A stretch of DNA of 64,000 nt from Chromatium okenii (GTDB taxonomy: Bacteria > Pseudomonadota > Gammaproteobacteria > Chromatiales > Chromatiaceae), in contig NZ_PPGH01000037.1 in assembly GCF_002958735.1 (NCBI RefSeq), forward strand, positions 997,434 to 1,061,433, read 5' to 3'. The notes beneath the pieces are model-generated. The model ran no database searches and was not told the origin of the DNA. It worked only from the letters and a program-made list of their open reading frames with translations. Within the stretch, counting starts at the first letter, position 1. Each line of letters opens with the position of its first letter. Positions 49,436 through 60,830 of the stretch are shown piece by piece. The translations under genes and the position numbers were made by a program.

Positions 49436-50644
49436 ATGCCCAAGTTTTTTTATCAAGCGGTAAAACTCGATGGCGAATTAATCGCCGGCGAAATCGACGC
49501 AGCAAACGAAGAAACTTTGCGGCAACAATTGCAACGTGATGGCTTAATTCTCATTGAAGCGCGTACCTCAAAAAGTCTGCTGGCGCGATTAAAACGAGTG
49601 CGCCAGCGGCGATTAAATCATAAAGAAATTAGCATTTTAACCCGTGAATTGGCGACGCTTTTAGAAGCGGGAATGACGTTAGATCGCTCGCTGCAAATTC
49701 TGGTTGATCTTAGCGGACAACCACATCTGGCGCGGGTACTGGCGGATTTGCAGGAACGGGTGCGTGGCGGCGCGACTTTCTCGCGGGCGCTGGAGGAGCA
49801 AGACGGACAATTTCCTCGTCTTTACATCAACATGGTGAAAGCGGGCGAGGCTGGCGGCGCACTCGATCAGGTGCTCGACCGGCTGGCAGATTATTTGGAG
49901 CGCCTCGCCGAATTGCGCCAAACCGTGATTTCGGCGCTGGTGTATCCGGCGATTTTGCTGGTTGTTGCTGCGCTATCGGTCATCATGCTGCTGGTATTTG
50001 TCGTGCCGCAATTCACGGTTTTATTTGAAGATATGGGTGCAGCATTGCCGCTGCCGACGCAAATTGTGGTCGCTGCTGGCGATCTATTTCGCAATTATTG
50101 GTGGGCGATGCTGTGCGCTATGGCGCTGATCGCAGTGGTAATTGAACGTTGGCTACAAAATCCCGTGGTGCGTGAAAGTGTTGATCGGCGGGTGCTGGCG
50201 TTGCCGTTATTTGGTGAATTGATTTGGAAAATGGAAACCGCTCGGCTGTGTCACACGTTATCAACGCTATTAAAAAATGGGCTGCCGTTATTAACCGCAC
50301 TGACGCTAGCGCGAGAAGTCGTTTCTAATCGCAAAATTGCTGGGTTATTAATTGAAGCCGGCGACGATCTTAAACATGGACGCGGATTGGCAGCACCATT
50401 GGCGCGATTACAGGCGCTGCCGGATTTGGCATTGCAAATGATTCGTGTCGGTGAAGAATCGGGTAGTTTGGATGCAATGCTGGCAAAAGTGGCGGGGATT
50501 TATGATCGAGAAACTCGCGCCAGCGTACAGCGATTATTGACATTGTTGGAGCCATTGTTAATTATTGGTTTAGGCGTGATTGTAGCCGGAATTATCATTT
50601 CGATTCTAATGGCGATTCTCGGCGCAAATGAGTTGGTATTTTAA
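49436..50644 (+). CDS. gspF: Type II secretion inner membrane protein GspF
   Basis: GspF/PilC-family polytopic platform protein, 402 residues. Two homologous cytoplasmic domains (LTRELATLLEAGMTLDRSL and LCHTLSTLLKNGLPLLTAL) and three hydrophobic helices (AILLVVAALSVIMLLVFVV, AMLCAMALIAVVI, IIGLGVIVAGIIISILMAIL) are visible. YQAVKLDGELIAGEIDA at the start points to GspF rather than PilC. No other gsp gene adjoins it; it lies between two secreted DUF1566 proteins. Confidence 0.87.
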   Translation: MPKFFYQAVKLDGELIAGEIDAANEETLRQQLQRDGLILIEARTSKSLLARLKRVRQRRLNHKEISILTRELATLLEAGMTLDRSLQILVDLSGQPHLARVLADLQERVRGGATFSRALEEQDGQFPRLYINMVKAGEAGGALDQVLDRLADYLERLAELRQTVISALVYPAILLVVAALSVIMLLVFVVPQFTVLFEDMGAALPLPTQIVVAAGDLFRNYWWAMLCAMALIAVVIERWLQNPVVRESVDRRVLALPLFGELIWKMETARLCHTLSTLLKNGLPLLTALTLAREVVSNRKIAGLLIEAGDDLKHGRGLAAPLARLQALPDLALQMIRVGEESGSLDAMLAKVAGIYDRETRASVQRLLTLLEPLLIIGLGVIVAGIIISILMAILGANELVF

Positions 50645-50645
50645 T

Positions 50646-51217
50646 ATGAACACGGCTGCATTTGGCACAATTAAGCCAGTTAAATGGAGCGCAGCAATTT
50701 GGTTATGCTGGGCATTTTTTCATTGCGCTATGGCGGCAGATATTCCGAGCGCAGCGGATCGGTGCGTTGGCGGTGTTGCGAAACCACTCCGTCAACTGAT
50801 TTTGCAACCATTGATGATGGCAGCCGAGTATTACATAAACCGACGACATTAGAATGGCAAAGCTGCGCATTAGGACAAAAGTGGAACGCGGCGAACGGTA
50901 TTTGCGATGGGAAACCGCAGATTTTTTCTTGGGCGCAAGTGACTCGATTAACTGCAACGCTCACCGATAATTGGCGACTGCCGACCGATGCGGAGTTATT
51001 AAGCATTGTGGAAAAATGTCATTTAGCTCCAGCGATCAATACGCAAGTGTTTCCGAATACGCCCGGCACATTATTTTGGTCGGCATCATTGGATAAAGGC
51101 AGTGTAGAACGCATTTGGAGCGTGAGTTTTTTCACCGGCAAACCGCATCGTCCCGGCAAAATACAAACGGCAAAAATTCGGCTGGTGCGTGGCACGTTCA
51201 AACCACCCGCGCCCTAA
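50646..51217 (+). CDS. Secreted single DUF1566 domain protein (one frameshift)
   Basis: The ATG at 50646 follows gspF by one base. A signal peptide (IWLCWAFFHCAMAA) is followed by a break near 50780 in an AAA run; one added base joins the DUF1566/Lcl domain in the other frame (STDFATIDDGSRVL, DNWRLPTDAELLSI, FPNTPGTLFWSAS, KIRLVRG). About 190 residues. The immediate link to gspF suggests it is a substrate of the same secretion system (inference). Confidence 0.78.
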
Positions 51218-51378
51218 TTCGGCAGCGAGCGTTCACCGCTCGCGTGGACAGTTTCAGAGTGGTTCTTTAGAATCGCTTTCAATCAGCGCCCAACTTGCGG
51301 CGCAATATGACATGCTCACACTGTTTTGAATGTCTGCGCAGTGACAAACATGTCCCCGCCCGAATTCGGAGAGACCCC

Positions 51379-52528
51379 TTGAGAAAACCCGCAGTTCTGG
51401 TGCTGGAAGACGGCTCGGTCTTTCACGGAACGTCTATTGGTGCCGATGGGATGAGCGTCGGCGAGGTGGTGTTTAACACCGCCATGTCGGGTTATCAGGA
51501 AATCCTGACTGATCCGTCATATCTCCGGCAGCTCGTCACCCTGACTTATCCGCACATCGGCAATGTTGGCGTCAATCCCGAAGATGATGAATCGGTCGGT
51601 GCAAGCTGCCGGTCTCATCATTCGTGATTTGCCTATTCAGCCCAGCAATTTCCGGCTGCATGAACATCTCGATGCGTATCTGGTGCGCCACAATGTCGTC
51701 AGCATTGCGGACATCGACACTCGCCGTTTAACACGCATTTTGCGGGAAAAGGGCGCACAAAACGGTTGTATTCAAGCTGCTGAAACTATTGATGAAGTTG
51801 CTGCACTCGCGGCAGCGCAAGCATTTCCCGGTCTTGCCGGAATGGATTTGGCGCAACACGCTTCAACCACTGAAGCCTATTCATGGACGCAGAGTGTGTG
51901 GACACTTCGCGCTGGGTTGCCGGAGCCGCTGCCACCGAGCCGCGAGCGCCTGCCGTATCACGTTGTCGCCTACGATTATGGGATTAAACGTAACATTTTG
52001 AGGATGTTAGTCGCTCGCGGTTGTCACATCACCGTCGTTCCAGCGCACATGCCAGCGGCGACGGTGCTGGCGCTCAAACCCGATGGCATCTTTTTATCGA
52101 ACGGTCCCGGCGATCCTGCGCCGTGCGATTACGCCATCAGCGCAATTCGTGACCTGCTCGAAACCGATACGCCGCTGTTTGGCATCTGTCTCGGTCATCA
52201 ACTGCTCGGGCTGGCGTGTGGCGCACAAACGCGCAAAATGAAATTTGGTCATCATGGCGCGAACCATCCGGTGCAGGATTTGCGCACGGGCGCAGTGATG
52301 ATTAGCAGCCAAAATCATGGCTTTGCGGTCGATGAAGCCAGCTTGCCGGAAACATTGGAAGCCACTCATCGCTCACTGTTTGATGGCGCTGCAAGGCATT
52401 CACCACCGCACTCGCCGCGTTCAGTTTTCAGGGTCATCCCGAAGCCAGCCCGGCCCGCATGATGTCGCCCCGTATTCAATCACTTTATTGATTTGATGCG
52501 TGAGCGGCGATTCACCACAGAAGCCTAA
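51379..52528 (+). CDS. carA: Carbamoyl-phosphate synthase small subunit (three frameshifts)
   Basis: CarA is the glutaminase of carbamoyl-phosphate synthase. The start is a TTG at 51379 with GGAGAG upstream ([11 protein letters not shown]). The pieces join near 51600, 52390 and 52440 by adding one base each; the last is in a C-run. [10 protein letters not shown], the nucleophile Cys in [10 protein letters not shown] and the His-Glu pair (HPEASPGPHD) are seen. The stop at 52528 is chosen after correction. Upstream of carB by 129 bases. Confidence 0.9.
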
Positions 52529-52657
52529 TTATTGTTCTGCCTATTAATGGATTTCATTTATAGGCAAACGCAAAAAATGAATGCTACAGCTTTGTGAAAC
52601 CATACTCGCATTTTACCCGAAAGAAATTCTCAAAATTAACGATTGCACTGGAAATCC

Positions 52658-55600
52658 ATGCCAAAGCGTACTGACATTCATAGCATCCTGATTATTGGTG
52701 CCGGTCCCATCGTCATCGGTCAGGCGTGCGAATTCGACTATTCCGGGGCGCAAGCGTGTAAGGCGCTGCGCGAAGAAGGTTATCGCGTTGTATTGGTCAA
52801 CTCCAATCCCGCAACCATTATGACCGACCCAGAAATGGCCGATGCAACCTATATTGAACCGGTCACTTGGCGAGCCGTCGCAGCAATTATTGAAAAAGAG
52901 CGCCCGGATGCGCTGTTGCCGACAATGGGCGGACAAACTGCGTTAAATTGCGCACTGGATTTAGTCCGTGAAGGCGTATTGCAACGCTTTGGCGTGGAAT
53001 TGATTGGTGCATCCCGCGAGGCGATTGATAAGGCAGAAGACCGTGATTTATTCCGTAAAGCCATGCGCAAAATCGGTTTGGATATGCCGCGTTCGGCAAT
53101 TGCGCATAGTTTAGAAGAAGCAATCAAGTGCAAGCCTCAATTGGCTTTCCAACCATTATTCGGCCTCATTCACAATGGGCGGGAGTGGCGGCGGCATTGC
53201 TTATAATCAAGAAGAATTCGAGGAAATCTGTCGGCGTGGATTAGATTTATCACCGACTCACGAATTGTTAATTGAAGAATCGGCGCTTGGGTGGAAAGAA
53301 TACGAAATGGAAGTTGTCCGCGATCACGCTGACAACTGCATCATTATCTGCTCAATTGAAAACTTCGACCCAATGGGTGTACACACTGGCGATTCAATTA
53401 CCGTCGCACCAGCGCAAACGCTCACCGACCGCGAATACCAAATTATGCGCAATGCGGCAATTGCGTGCTGCGCGAAATCGGGGTTGATACCGGCGGATCA
53501 AATGTGCAATTTGCCATCAATCCCGTTGATGGGCGAATGATTATCATTGAAATGAATCCGCGAGTGTCGCGTTCATCGGCGCTGGCATCAAAAGCCACTG
53601 GTTTTCCAATTGCCAAGGTCGCAGCAAAACTCGCAGTTGGCTATACGCTCGACGAATTGCGCAATGAAATCACTGGCGGTGCGACGCCAGCATCATTTGA
53701 GCCGAGTATTGATTACGTTGTCACCAAGATTCCGCGTTTTGCATTTGAGAAATTCCCACAAGCTGATGCGCGTTTAACCACGCAAATGAAATCAGTTGGC
53801 GAAGTAATGGCAATTGGACGAACGTTTCAAGAATCATTACAAAAGGCGCTGCGTGGTTTAGAAATTGATCATTATGGCTTGGATGAAATGGTTGATCTCA
53901 CCAGCCCCGATGCGCTGGATACCATTCGTCTTGAAGTTCGCCAAGCCGGAGCCGAGCGTATTTTTTATGTTGCAGATGCGTTTCGTGCTGGTTTGACTTT
54001 AGAAGAAATCCACGAATTAAGTTGGATTGATCCATGGTTTTTAGCGCAGATTGAGGATTTAATTCGTGCTGAAAACGAGCTGTGTTTAGCCGGTTGTGCC
54101 GGATTAACTATTGATCGGCTACGTGCACTAAAACGGCAGGGTTTTTCGGATCGGCGCATTGCACATCTTATTAGTACGACTGAAACTGATATTCGCACTC
54201 GTCGCCATGCTTATGGTTTGCATCCCGTGTATAAGCGTGTAGATACTTGCGCAGCAGAATTCGCTTCCAGTACGGCTTATTTGTATTCAACGTACGAAGA
54301 AGAATGTGAAGCTGAACCTAGCGATCGCAAAAAAATAATGGTATTGGGTGGCGGTCCCAATCGTATTGGCCAGGGAATTGAATTCGATTATTGCTGCGTC
54401 CATGCCGCTTTTGCGCTGCGTGAAGATGGTTATGAAACCATTATGGTGAATTGCAACCCAGAAACGGTTTCTACCGATTATGACACCTCGGATCGACTGT
54501 ATTTTGAACCATTAACCTTAGAAGATGTGCTGGAAATCGTTGCAAAAGAACAGCCACATGGCGTTATTGTGCAATACGGCGGGCAAACGCCGCTTAAATT
54601 GGCGCGGGCATTAGAAGCCGCTGGCGTACCAATTATTGGTACCAGTCCCGACAGTATTGATTTGGCAGAAGACCGCGAGCGGTTTCAGAAACTGATTCAT
54701 GAGCTTGGATTGCGCCAGCCGCCAAATGCGACTGCGCGTACTGAATTGGAAGCGTTAACAAAAGCTGCCGAAATTGGCTATCCGTTAGTGGTGCGTCCAT
54801 CTTATGTGCTCGGTGGGCGGGCAATGGAAATTGTTTTCGATGAAACGGAATTAAACCGTTATATGCGTGAGGCAGTGCGGGTATCGAATGAATCGCCAGT
54901 GCTATTGGATCGTTTTCTTGATGATGCCATTGAAGTCGATGTCGATGCGATTTGCGACGGCACTGATGTTTTAATTGGTGGCATTATGGAACACATTGAA
55001 CAAGCTGGCGTGCATTCTGGTGATTCGGCGTGTTCATTGCCACCTTATACTTTATCTGCATCTATTCAAGACCGAATGCGCGAACAAATGACGCGAATGG
55101 CACGGGCGCTTAATGTAGTTGGATTGATGAATGCGCAGTTTGCGATTAAAGGCGATGACATTTATATTTTAGAAGTTAATCCGCGTGCTTCGCGTACCGT
55201 GCCTTTTGTATCTAAAGCAATTGGGCTGGCGTTAGCAAAAGTTGCAGCGCGGTGTATGGTGGGAACGACTTTGGCGGAGCAAGGCTGTCGGCGCGAGCGT
55301 CAACCTAAGCATTATTTCGTGAAAGAAGCGGTGTTTCCGTTCATTAAATTTCCGGGCGTGGACACGCTGCTCGGTCCTGAAATGAAATCTACCGGCGAGG
55401 TCATGGGCGTCGGCGAATCATTCGGCGAGGCTTATGCTAAAGCGCAGGAAGGTGCAGGAAGTTTGTTGCCGCATCTTGCTGGAAAAGCGATGTTGAGTGT
55501 GCGCGAGGTCGATAAAACGCGGCTGCTGCGAGTGGCGCGTGAACTGTTGGAATTTGGGTTTACGCTTTACGGTACGCATGGAACGGCAGCGTCATTGCGC

Positions 55601-55864
55601 GAAGCTGGATTGCCCTGTATTGGCGTGAATAAGGTTGCCGAAGGGCGTCCGCACATCGTAGACATGATTAAAAATAATGAGATCGGTTTTATTGTGAATA
55701 CGACCGAAGGCGCGAAAGCAATTGCGGATTCCGCAGCTATTCGCCGCGCTGCGCTCCAGCATAAAGTCTGTTACACCACAACTATTTCTGGCGCAGAAGC
55801 AACCTGTTTAGCATTAAAACAGCTTGATATTTTGAGCGTTAATCGGTTGCAAGATTTGTATTGA
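52658..55864 (+). CDS. carB: Carbamoyl-phosphate synthase large subunit (frameshifted near 5' end)
   Basis: CarB makes carbamoyl phosphate from bicarbonate, ATP and ammonia. [21 protein letters not shown] starts at the ATG at 52658. Both ATP-grasp halves are present ([58 protein letters not shown]), followed by the allosteric MGS-like domain ([13 protein letters not shown]). Breaks near 53135-53165 and 53470 are explained by missing bases; from 53480 on the frame is intact for 2.4 kb. About 1070 residues, normal length. Confidence 0.95.
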
Positions 55865-55929
55865 TTTTAATTCGGTTGGCATCGCTTTACGTGCCAGCCT
55901 GTTTTTAATGCAGCCCACATGGGCGCAAT

Positions 55930-55957
55930 ACGCCGCCACAATTCAGGCGGCGTTTTT
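55930..55957 (+). terminator. Terminator between carB and greA
   Basis: ACGCCGCC and GGCGGCGT form an 8-bp stem with an 8-base loop, followed by a short T-run, 19 bases before the greA start. Confidence 0.75.
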
Positions 55958-55975
55958 AACTGAGGACATCATCGA

Positions 55976-56452
55976 ATGAATAAAATTCCTCTCACGGCCA
56001 GAGGTGCTGAGAAGCTGCGGGCAGAACTCGACCAATTAAAACGTGTTGAACGTCCGCGTATTATTGAAGCAATTGCTGAGGCTCGTGCTCACGGCGATCT
56101 CAAAGAAAATGCTGAATATCATGCAGCGCGTGAACAACAGAGTTTTGCTGAAGGTCGTATTAAAGACATTGAAGGCAAGTTATCTAATGCACAGATTATT
56201 GATGTGACCTCGTTGAATGCGAATGGACGAGTGGTATTTGGCGCGACCGTGCGGGTATTGGAACTGGATAAAGAAGAAGAACTGACTTATCAAATCGTCG
56301 GCGAAGATGAAGCCGATTTGAAACTGGGCATGATTTCGATTGGATCGCCAATTGCGCGTTGTTTAATCGGTAAAAGCGAGGGCGATATTGCTTCGGTGAC
56401 AGCGCCGGGCGGAATACGAGAATTTGAAATTTTAGACGTGCAATATCTTTAA
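55976..56452 (+). CDS. greA: Transcription elongation factor GreA
   Basis: GreA stimulates transcript cleavage by backtracked RNA polymerase. 158 residues with the coiled-coil N-terminal domain ([20 protein letters not shown], the acidic tip [17 protein letters not shown]) and the C-terminal FKBP-like domain ([17 protein letters not shown]). carAB-greA is a common gammaproteobacterial order. Frame intact. Confidence 0.96.
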   Translation: MNKIPLTARGAEKLRAELDQLKRVERPRIIEAIAEARAHGDLKENAEYHAAREQQSFAEGRIKDIEGKLSNAQIIDVTSLNANGRVVFGATVRVLELDKEEELTYQIVGEDEADLKLGMISIGSPIARCLIGKSEGDIASVTAPGGIREFEILDVQYL

Positions 56453-56483
56453 ACTGTTGTAAGCAATAATTGAAATCAAATGT

Positions 56484-57476
56484 TTAATTCGCGCTCATCA
56501 ATGCCGCTCGAAAACCATCGCGGGCGGTCAGCGCCCCCGCATTGGTGCACAGCAAGCTGGCGGTGAGCCGATTTTTACATTCCAAATTAAGATAGAGATA
56601 CACCGCAGTATCTGCTGGCTGTTGAATCCACACGAGGGTTAACAACCGATCTTCATCATCATCCTGCTGCATGACCATCAACAGCCCAGCGCCGTTGATT
56701 TCCTCACGAATATCCGGCAATGCCCGCACATAAGCCCGCGCCCGTTCCCAATCACGTTGACAATTTTCTGCGCCAAAACAACGCACAATGTTACTTGCAA
56801 GCACCTCAGTCGCTGGCGGCGGCAGTAGCGTCGCATTTGGTTGCGCATTGTTTTTCAGTGCGACATAACGAGTCTGCAATTGATCGAACTCAGCGCGTAT
56901 TGCAACCTTTTGAAATTCTTGAGTTACTATCGTGGTGTACGCCGTGCGAATCTGTTCTTCAACGCGCACGATGTCTGCTTGTAACGTGGCGGGAAGCGAC
57001 GAATCCGTTGGCTTGCGGCTGGCTTGTTGCTGATGCAGTTCACGCAAGCGGCGTTGGAGTAAACGCAGGTTATCGCGGGTGGTTTGGTTAATCGCATCGA
57101 CTGCTGCCACGCGCCCTTCACGCGCCAAAATCAGGTCTTCCAGAGAACGAAATCGCTTCAATAACGCTTGATTTGCCACTCGTTCTTCTTCAGCGCGGCG
57201 GGCATTTTCAGCTTGTTGACGCTCCAGCTCTGCGGCGCGTTTGAGGTCTTCAGCGGTGGGAGCTGGAGGAACGACTTCAGTGCGAATGCCTTCAGGATTC
57301 AATGTGGTATGACCCTGATTGACCTGCGTCGGTGGAATGCGATCAGCGTAATGCACCATCCCATTGTCATCAACCCAGCGATACAAGCGCATTTCGCTGC
57401 TCGAATCCGCACCATTCATGCGGAAACTGCACAGCGACAACAGTAATGTCGCGCCCAGCGCATACTGCCAACGCAT
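56484..57476 (-). CDS. DUF4124 periplasmic protein with coiled coil
   Basis: 330 residues: a signal peptide (about 1-23, ending RMNGA), a DUF4124 domain (RLYRWVDDNGMVHYADRIPP), a long charged coiled coil (about 75-200, rich in Glu, Arg and Gln) and a C-terminal domain with Cys residues (RCFGAENCQ, NLECKNRLTASLLC). DUF4124 proteins are periplasmic or membrane-tethered; role unknown. The ATG at 57476 overlaps the pyrE stop by one base, so the two are cotranscribed. Converges on greA. Confidence 0.82.
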   Translation of the reverse strand: MRWQYALGATLLLSLCSFRMNGADSSSEMRLYRWVDDNGMVHYADRIPPTQVNQGHTTLNPEGIRTEVVPPAPTAEDLKRAAELERQQAENARRAEEERVANQALLKRFRSLEDLILAREGRVAAVDAINQTTRDNLRLLQRRLRELHQQQASRKPTDSSLPATLQADIVRVEEQIRTAYTTIVTQEFQKVAIRAEFDQLQTRYVALKNNAQPNATLLPPPATEVLASNIVRCFGAENCQRDWERARAYVRALPDIREEINGAGLLMVMQQDDDEDRLLTLVWIQQPADTAVYLYLNLECKNRLTASLLCTNAGALTARDGFRAALMSAN

Positions 57477-58123
57477 CAAGCAGATACTCCATAACGGGCA
57501 CGATATTCCCGCACTGCGGCGGCAACGTCTGGGGCAGTCGTCATCTCGTCGAGATAAGTTTGTAAATCGGTTAAAGTCAAAATCGTGAGCACCGGCAAAC
57601 CAAATTGAGTGCGTACTTCTTCCACTGCCGACAGCGCATGTTGTCCGCGCTCCTGCCGATCCAACGCAATCACCACGCCGACAGGAATCGCGCCAGCTGC
57701 CTGAATCATTTCCACTGATTCGCGCACTGAAGTTCCGGCAGTGATGACATCGTCGATAATCAGCACTCGTCCAAGCAATGGCGCTCCGACCAACAAACCG
57801 CCTTCACCGTGATCTTTGGCTTCTTTGCGATTGAAAGCATAAGGCGTTTCCCGTCCGTGTTCATTCGCTAAAGTGATACTGGTGGCTGCCGCCAGCGGAA
57901 TGCCTTTGTAAGCTGGACCGTAAAGCACATCAAATTCGACTTCCGAGGCGCTGATGCAGTGGGCATAAGCACGCGCCAATTGCGTTAATCGCGCTCCACT
58001 ATTGAAATGACCGGCATTAAAAAAATAGGGACTGTGGCGACCGGATTTCAGCGTAAATTCGCCGAATCGCAGCGCACCAATTTCGATCGCAAAATCTAAA
58101 AATGTGCGTTGATACGCATACAT
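57476..58123 (-). CDS. pyrE: Orotate phosphoribosyltransferase
   Basis: PyrE transfers phosphoribose from PRPP to orotate. [16 protein letters not shown], the [10 protein letters not shown] segment, [22 protein letters not shown] and the PRPP motif [18 protein letters not shown] are all present. 215 residues, frame intact. First of a two-gene leftward unit with DUF4124. Confidence 0.95.
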   Translation of the reverse strand: MYAYQRTFLDFAIEIGALRFGEFTLKSGRHSPYFFNAGHFNSGARLTQLARAYAHCISASEVEFDVLYGPAYKGIPLAAATSITLANEHGRETPYAFNRKEAKDHGEGGLLVGAPLLGRVLIIDDVITAGTSVRESVEMIQAAGAIPVGVVIALDRQERGQHALSAVEEVRTQFGLPVLTILTLTDLQTYLDEMTTAPDVAAAVREYRARYGVSA

Positions 58124-58259
58124 TGCGACGTTCTCGCTTCAAAAATAATGGGATAAAACCGAATTATCTCACGGCGCAGGCGGTGTCAAAATTTGTTCAC
58201 ACCCAATGTTCAACCGTGCAGACTTGTCTCACCACGCACCGATCAGGATACTAGCGTCC

Positions 58260-58826
58260 ATGTCGTTCAGCACCTCACTTACCAATCATCTTCTAATCGC
58301 AATGCCAGGTCTGCAAGACCCTAATTTTGCGCGAACGGTGACTTATGTCTGCGAACACACCGAACAGGGTGCGATGGGAATCGTCATCAATCGTCCACTC
58401 GATGTCACCCTCGGCGAATTGCTCGTGCAACTTGACATTTCCACCGAATATGCCGCAGTGCGCGACACGCCGGTGTATCAAGGCGGACCGGTGCAAACGG
58501 ATCGCGGTTTTGTGCTCCACACTGCCGGCCCCGCGTTTGATTCTACGTTGGCCATTACGCCTGACATTAGCGTCACCACGTCGCGGGATGTACTCGAAGC
58601 CATTGCCAGCGGTGAAGGACCGGAACAGATTTTAATTGCGCTCGGTTATGCCGGCTGGGGCGGTGGACAGTTGGAACAAGAAATGGGCGCAAATGCGTGG
58701 CTCAACGGTCCGGCGAGCAGTGACATTATTTTCCGTTTAGCGCCGAGTTCGCGCTGGGTTGCAGCGGCGCAATTGCTAGGCGTGGAAGATATGAATCTCC
58801 TCAGCGGCGACATTGGTCACGCCTAA
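58260..58826 (+). CDS. yqgE: UPF0301/AlgH family protein YqgE
   Basis: 188 residues from the ATG at 58260. LLIAMPGLQDPNFARTVTYVCEH, GAMGIVINRPLD, VYQGGPVQTDRGFVLH and GYAGWGGGQLEQEM are typical. The molecular function is not established. It precedes ruvX in many gammaproteobacteria. Confidence 0.92.
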   Translation: MSFSTSLTNHLLIAMPGLQDPNFARTVTYVCEHTEQGAMGIVINRPLDVTLGELLVQLDISTEYAAVRDTPVYQGGPVQTDRGFVLHTAGPAFDSTLAITPDISVTTSRDVLEAIASGEGPEQILIALGYAGWGGGQLEQEMGANAWLNGPASSDIIFRLAPSSRWVAAAQLLGVEDMNLLSGDIGHA

Positions 58827-58853
58827 ACCACTTCCCAATCACTGCGACATTCA

Positions 58854-59267
58854 ATGCAGACGCTACTTGGTTTTGATTTCGGTCCGCGCAAAATCGGCAT
58901 TGCCGTTGGTCAACTGCTCACCCGCTCGGCGACGCCTTTAACCACGCTGCGCAGTCGCAACCAACAACCAGATTGGCCGAGCATCACCGCACTGATTCAG
59001 GAATGGCAACCCGCCGCATTGGTCGTGGGATTGCCCTTTAATATGGACGACACCGAAGTAGATTGGTCGCCACAGGTGTACCGCTTCGCTCGCCAACTGC
59101 ATGGGCGCTTTGGTTTGACGGTGCATCTGGTCGATGAGCGCCTGACATCCATCGAAGCCCGTCATCAGCTCGCTGCTCGCCCCGGCAGCCGACCACCCAC
59201 TCGGGAAGCAGTCGATGCCCTCGCCGCTGCCCTCATTTTGGAAACTTGGCTTTGTGAACAATCCTAA
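58854..59267 (+). CDS. ruvX: RuvX/YqgF family nuclease
   Basis: 137 residues with an RNase H-like fold: [14 protein letters not shown] (acidic catalytic residue), [10 protein letters not shown] and [10 protein letters not shown]. Family members process the 5' end of 16S rRNA precursor and were first called Holliday junction resolvases. It overlaps the probable pyrR start. Confidence 0.92.
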   Translation: MQTLLGFDFGPRKIGIAVGQLLTRSATPLTTLRSRNQQPDWPSITALIQEWQPAALVVGLPFNMDDTEVDWSPQVYRFARQLHGRFGLTVHLVDERLTSIEARHQLAARPGSRPPTREAVDALAAALILETWLCEQS

Positions 59268-59832
59268 TTTTCACGCTGGCGCTACCTTCAGTAACAACAG
59301 CCTGTTCAACGGCGAGCAGAGCGACATTTGGCAAGATGCCGCCGCAATCGACACCGTTCTCTACACCATGACCGCTGATCTCAACACCTTACTACAGCAG
59401 CGTCAGATTCAAAATCCGCTGATGATCGGCATTCACACTGGCGGCGTGTGGATCGCGCAGCGGCTGCACACGCAATTGGGATTGACGCAACCGCTGGGTT
59501 ATTTGGACATTTCGTTTTACCGGGACGATTTCACCCGCGTCGGCATCCATCCGCAGGTACGTCCCTCATCGCTGCCGATTGGCATTGATAACCGCCATGT
59601 GATTGTGGTCGATGACGTGCTGGCGACTGGACGCACCATTCGCGCTGCGCTCAATGTGCTGTTCGATTACGGTCGCCCAGCTTCGGTATTGCTGGCGATT
59701 TTGGCCGAGCGCAGTGGGCGCGAATTACCTATTGCGCCGGATGTGGTGGGATTGCGCAGTGCCTTGCACCGTGACATTCACCTCAAGTTAGTTGGTCCAA
59801 CTCCGCTGCAACTGCTGTGCGTTCACCCATGA
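59254..59832 (+). CDS. pyrR: PyrR-type regulator / uracil phosphoribosyltransferase
   Basis: PyrR binds pyrimidine operon mRNA or acts as a uracil phosphoribosyltransferase. The PRPP motif [31 protein letters not shown] and [14 protein letters not shown] are present. A GTG at 59254, overlapping the ruvX end by 14 bases, is the likely start; an upstream in-frame start would overlap more. The product carries about 25 extra N-terminal residues. Confidence 0.88.
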   Translation: MNNPNFHAGATFSNNSLFNGEQSDIWQDAAAIDTVLYTMTADLNTLLQQRQIQNPLMIGIHTGGVWIAQRLHTQLGLTQPLGYLDISFYRDDFTRVGIHPQVRPSSLPIGIDNRHVIVVDDVLATGRTIRAALNVLFDYGRPASVLLAILAERSGRELPIAPDVVGLRSALHRDIHLKLVGPTPLQLLCVHP

Positions 59833-60830
59833 ATAGCCCGTATTCACAACTCGATGTGCGCGGCAAGCTCAAGCACTTTTTAACCATTGACGGGCTGAGT
59901 CGGGAATTGCTCACAGATATTCTCGATCAGGCTGATGGTTTTTTAAGTGTCGCCCAGCAAGCCGTCAAAAAAGTGCCGCTGTGTCGTGGCAAGGTGATCG
60001 CCAATCTGTTTTTTGAAAACAGCACTCGCACCCGCACCACGTTTGAACTCGCCGCTAAACGGCTCTCTGCCGACGTGCTCAATCTCAACATTTCGACTTC
60101 GGCAACGGCGAAGGGCGAAACGCTGCTCGACACGCTGCGCAATTTAGAAGCGATGCAGGTTGATCTGTTTGTCGTGCGCCACGCCACCAGCGGCGCAGCA
60201 CATTTCATCGCCGCTCACGCCGCGCCACATGTCAGCGTGATTAACGCTGGTGACGGAAGTCACGCCCATCCGACGCAAGCCATGTTGGACATGTTCACCA
60301 TTCGCCGTCACAAACCGGATTTCACCCAACTGCGCGTTGCCATCGTCGGCGACATTCTGCATTCACGAGTGGCGCGGTCGCAGATGCTGGCGCTGAAGGC
60401 GCTCGGAGTGCCGGAAATTCACGTCATTGCGCCGCGAACGTTGATGCCAGCGCGAGTGGAAGAAGCGTTCGGGGTGCGCGTGTTTCACGATTTGCGCGAA
60501 GGTGTGCGCGATGCCGATGTCGTCATCATGTTGCGGATTCAGCGCGAGCGGATGAACAGCGCGTTGCTGCCGAGTGCACACGAGTATTTTTATCTGTTCG
60601 GCTTGACAGAAAAACGGCTGGCTGGCGCTCGCCCCGACGCGATTGTCATGCACCCCGGTCCGATCAATCGTGGCGTGGAAATGGATTCACAGGTTGCCGA
60701 TGGCTCGCGTTCAGTGATTTTGGAACAGGTCAGTAACGGAATTGCAGTGCGGATGGCGATCATGTCGATGTGTTTGGGCACACAAAATCTGCGCGGTCAG
60801 CAGCAGGAGGCAATCGCACATGGCGAATAA
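59829..60830 (+). CDS. pyrB: Aspartate carbamoyltransferase catalytic subunit
   Basis: PyrB joins carbamoyl phosphate and aspartate. [19 protein letters not shown] is the carbamoyl-phosphate loop; [35 protein letters not shown] are conserved. 333 residues. It overlaps the pyrR stop by 4 bases and its end overlaps the next start by 11, so pyrR-pyrB-pyrC' are one unit. No regulatory PyrI gene is present, as in Pseudomonas. Confidence 0.95.
   Translation: MNSPYSQLDVRGKLKHFLTIDGLSRELLTDILDQADGFLSVAQQAVKKVPLCRGKVIANLFFENSTRTRTTFELAAKRLSADVLNLNISTSATAKGETLLDTLRNLEAMQVDLFVVRHATSGAAHFIAAHAAPHVSVINAGDGSHAHPTQAMLDMFTIRRHKPDFTQLRVAIVGDILHSRVARSQMLALKALGVPEIHVIAPRTLMPARVEEAFGVRVFHDLREGVRDADVVIMLRIQRERMNSALLPSAHEYFYLFGLTEKRLAGARPDAIVMHPGPINRGVEMDSQVADGSRSVILEQVSNGIAVRMAIMSMCLGTQNLRGQQQEAIAHGE

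Noticed and set aside
52658..53500. carB and other housekeeping genes as true pseudogenes
   Set aside because: Every break is one base, the remaining sequence is strongly conserved, and many unrelated essential genes are hit at once.
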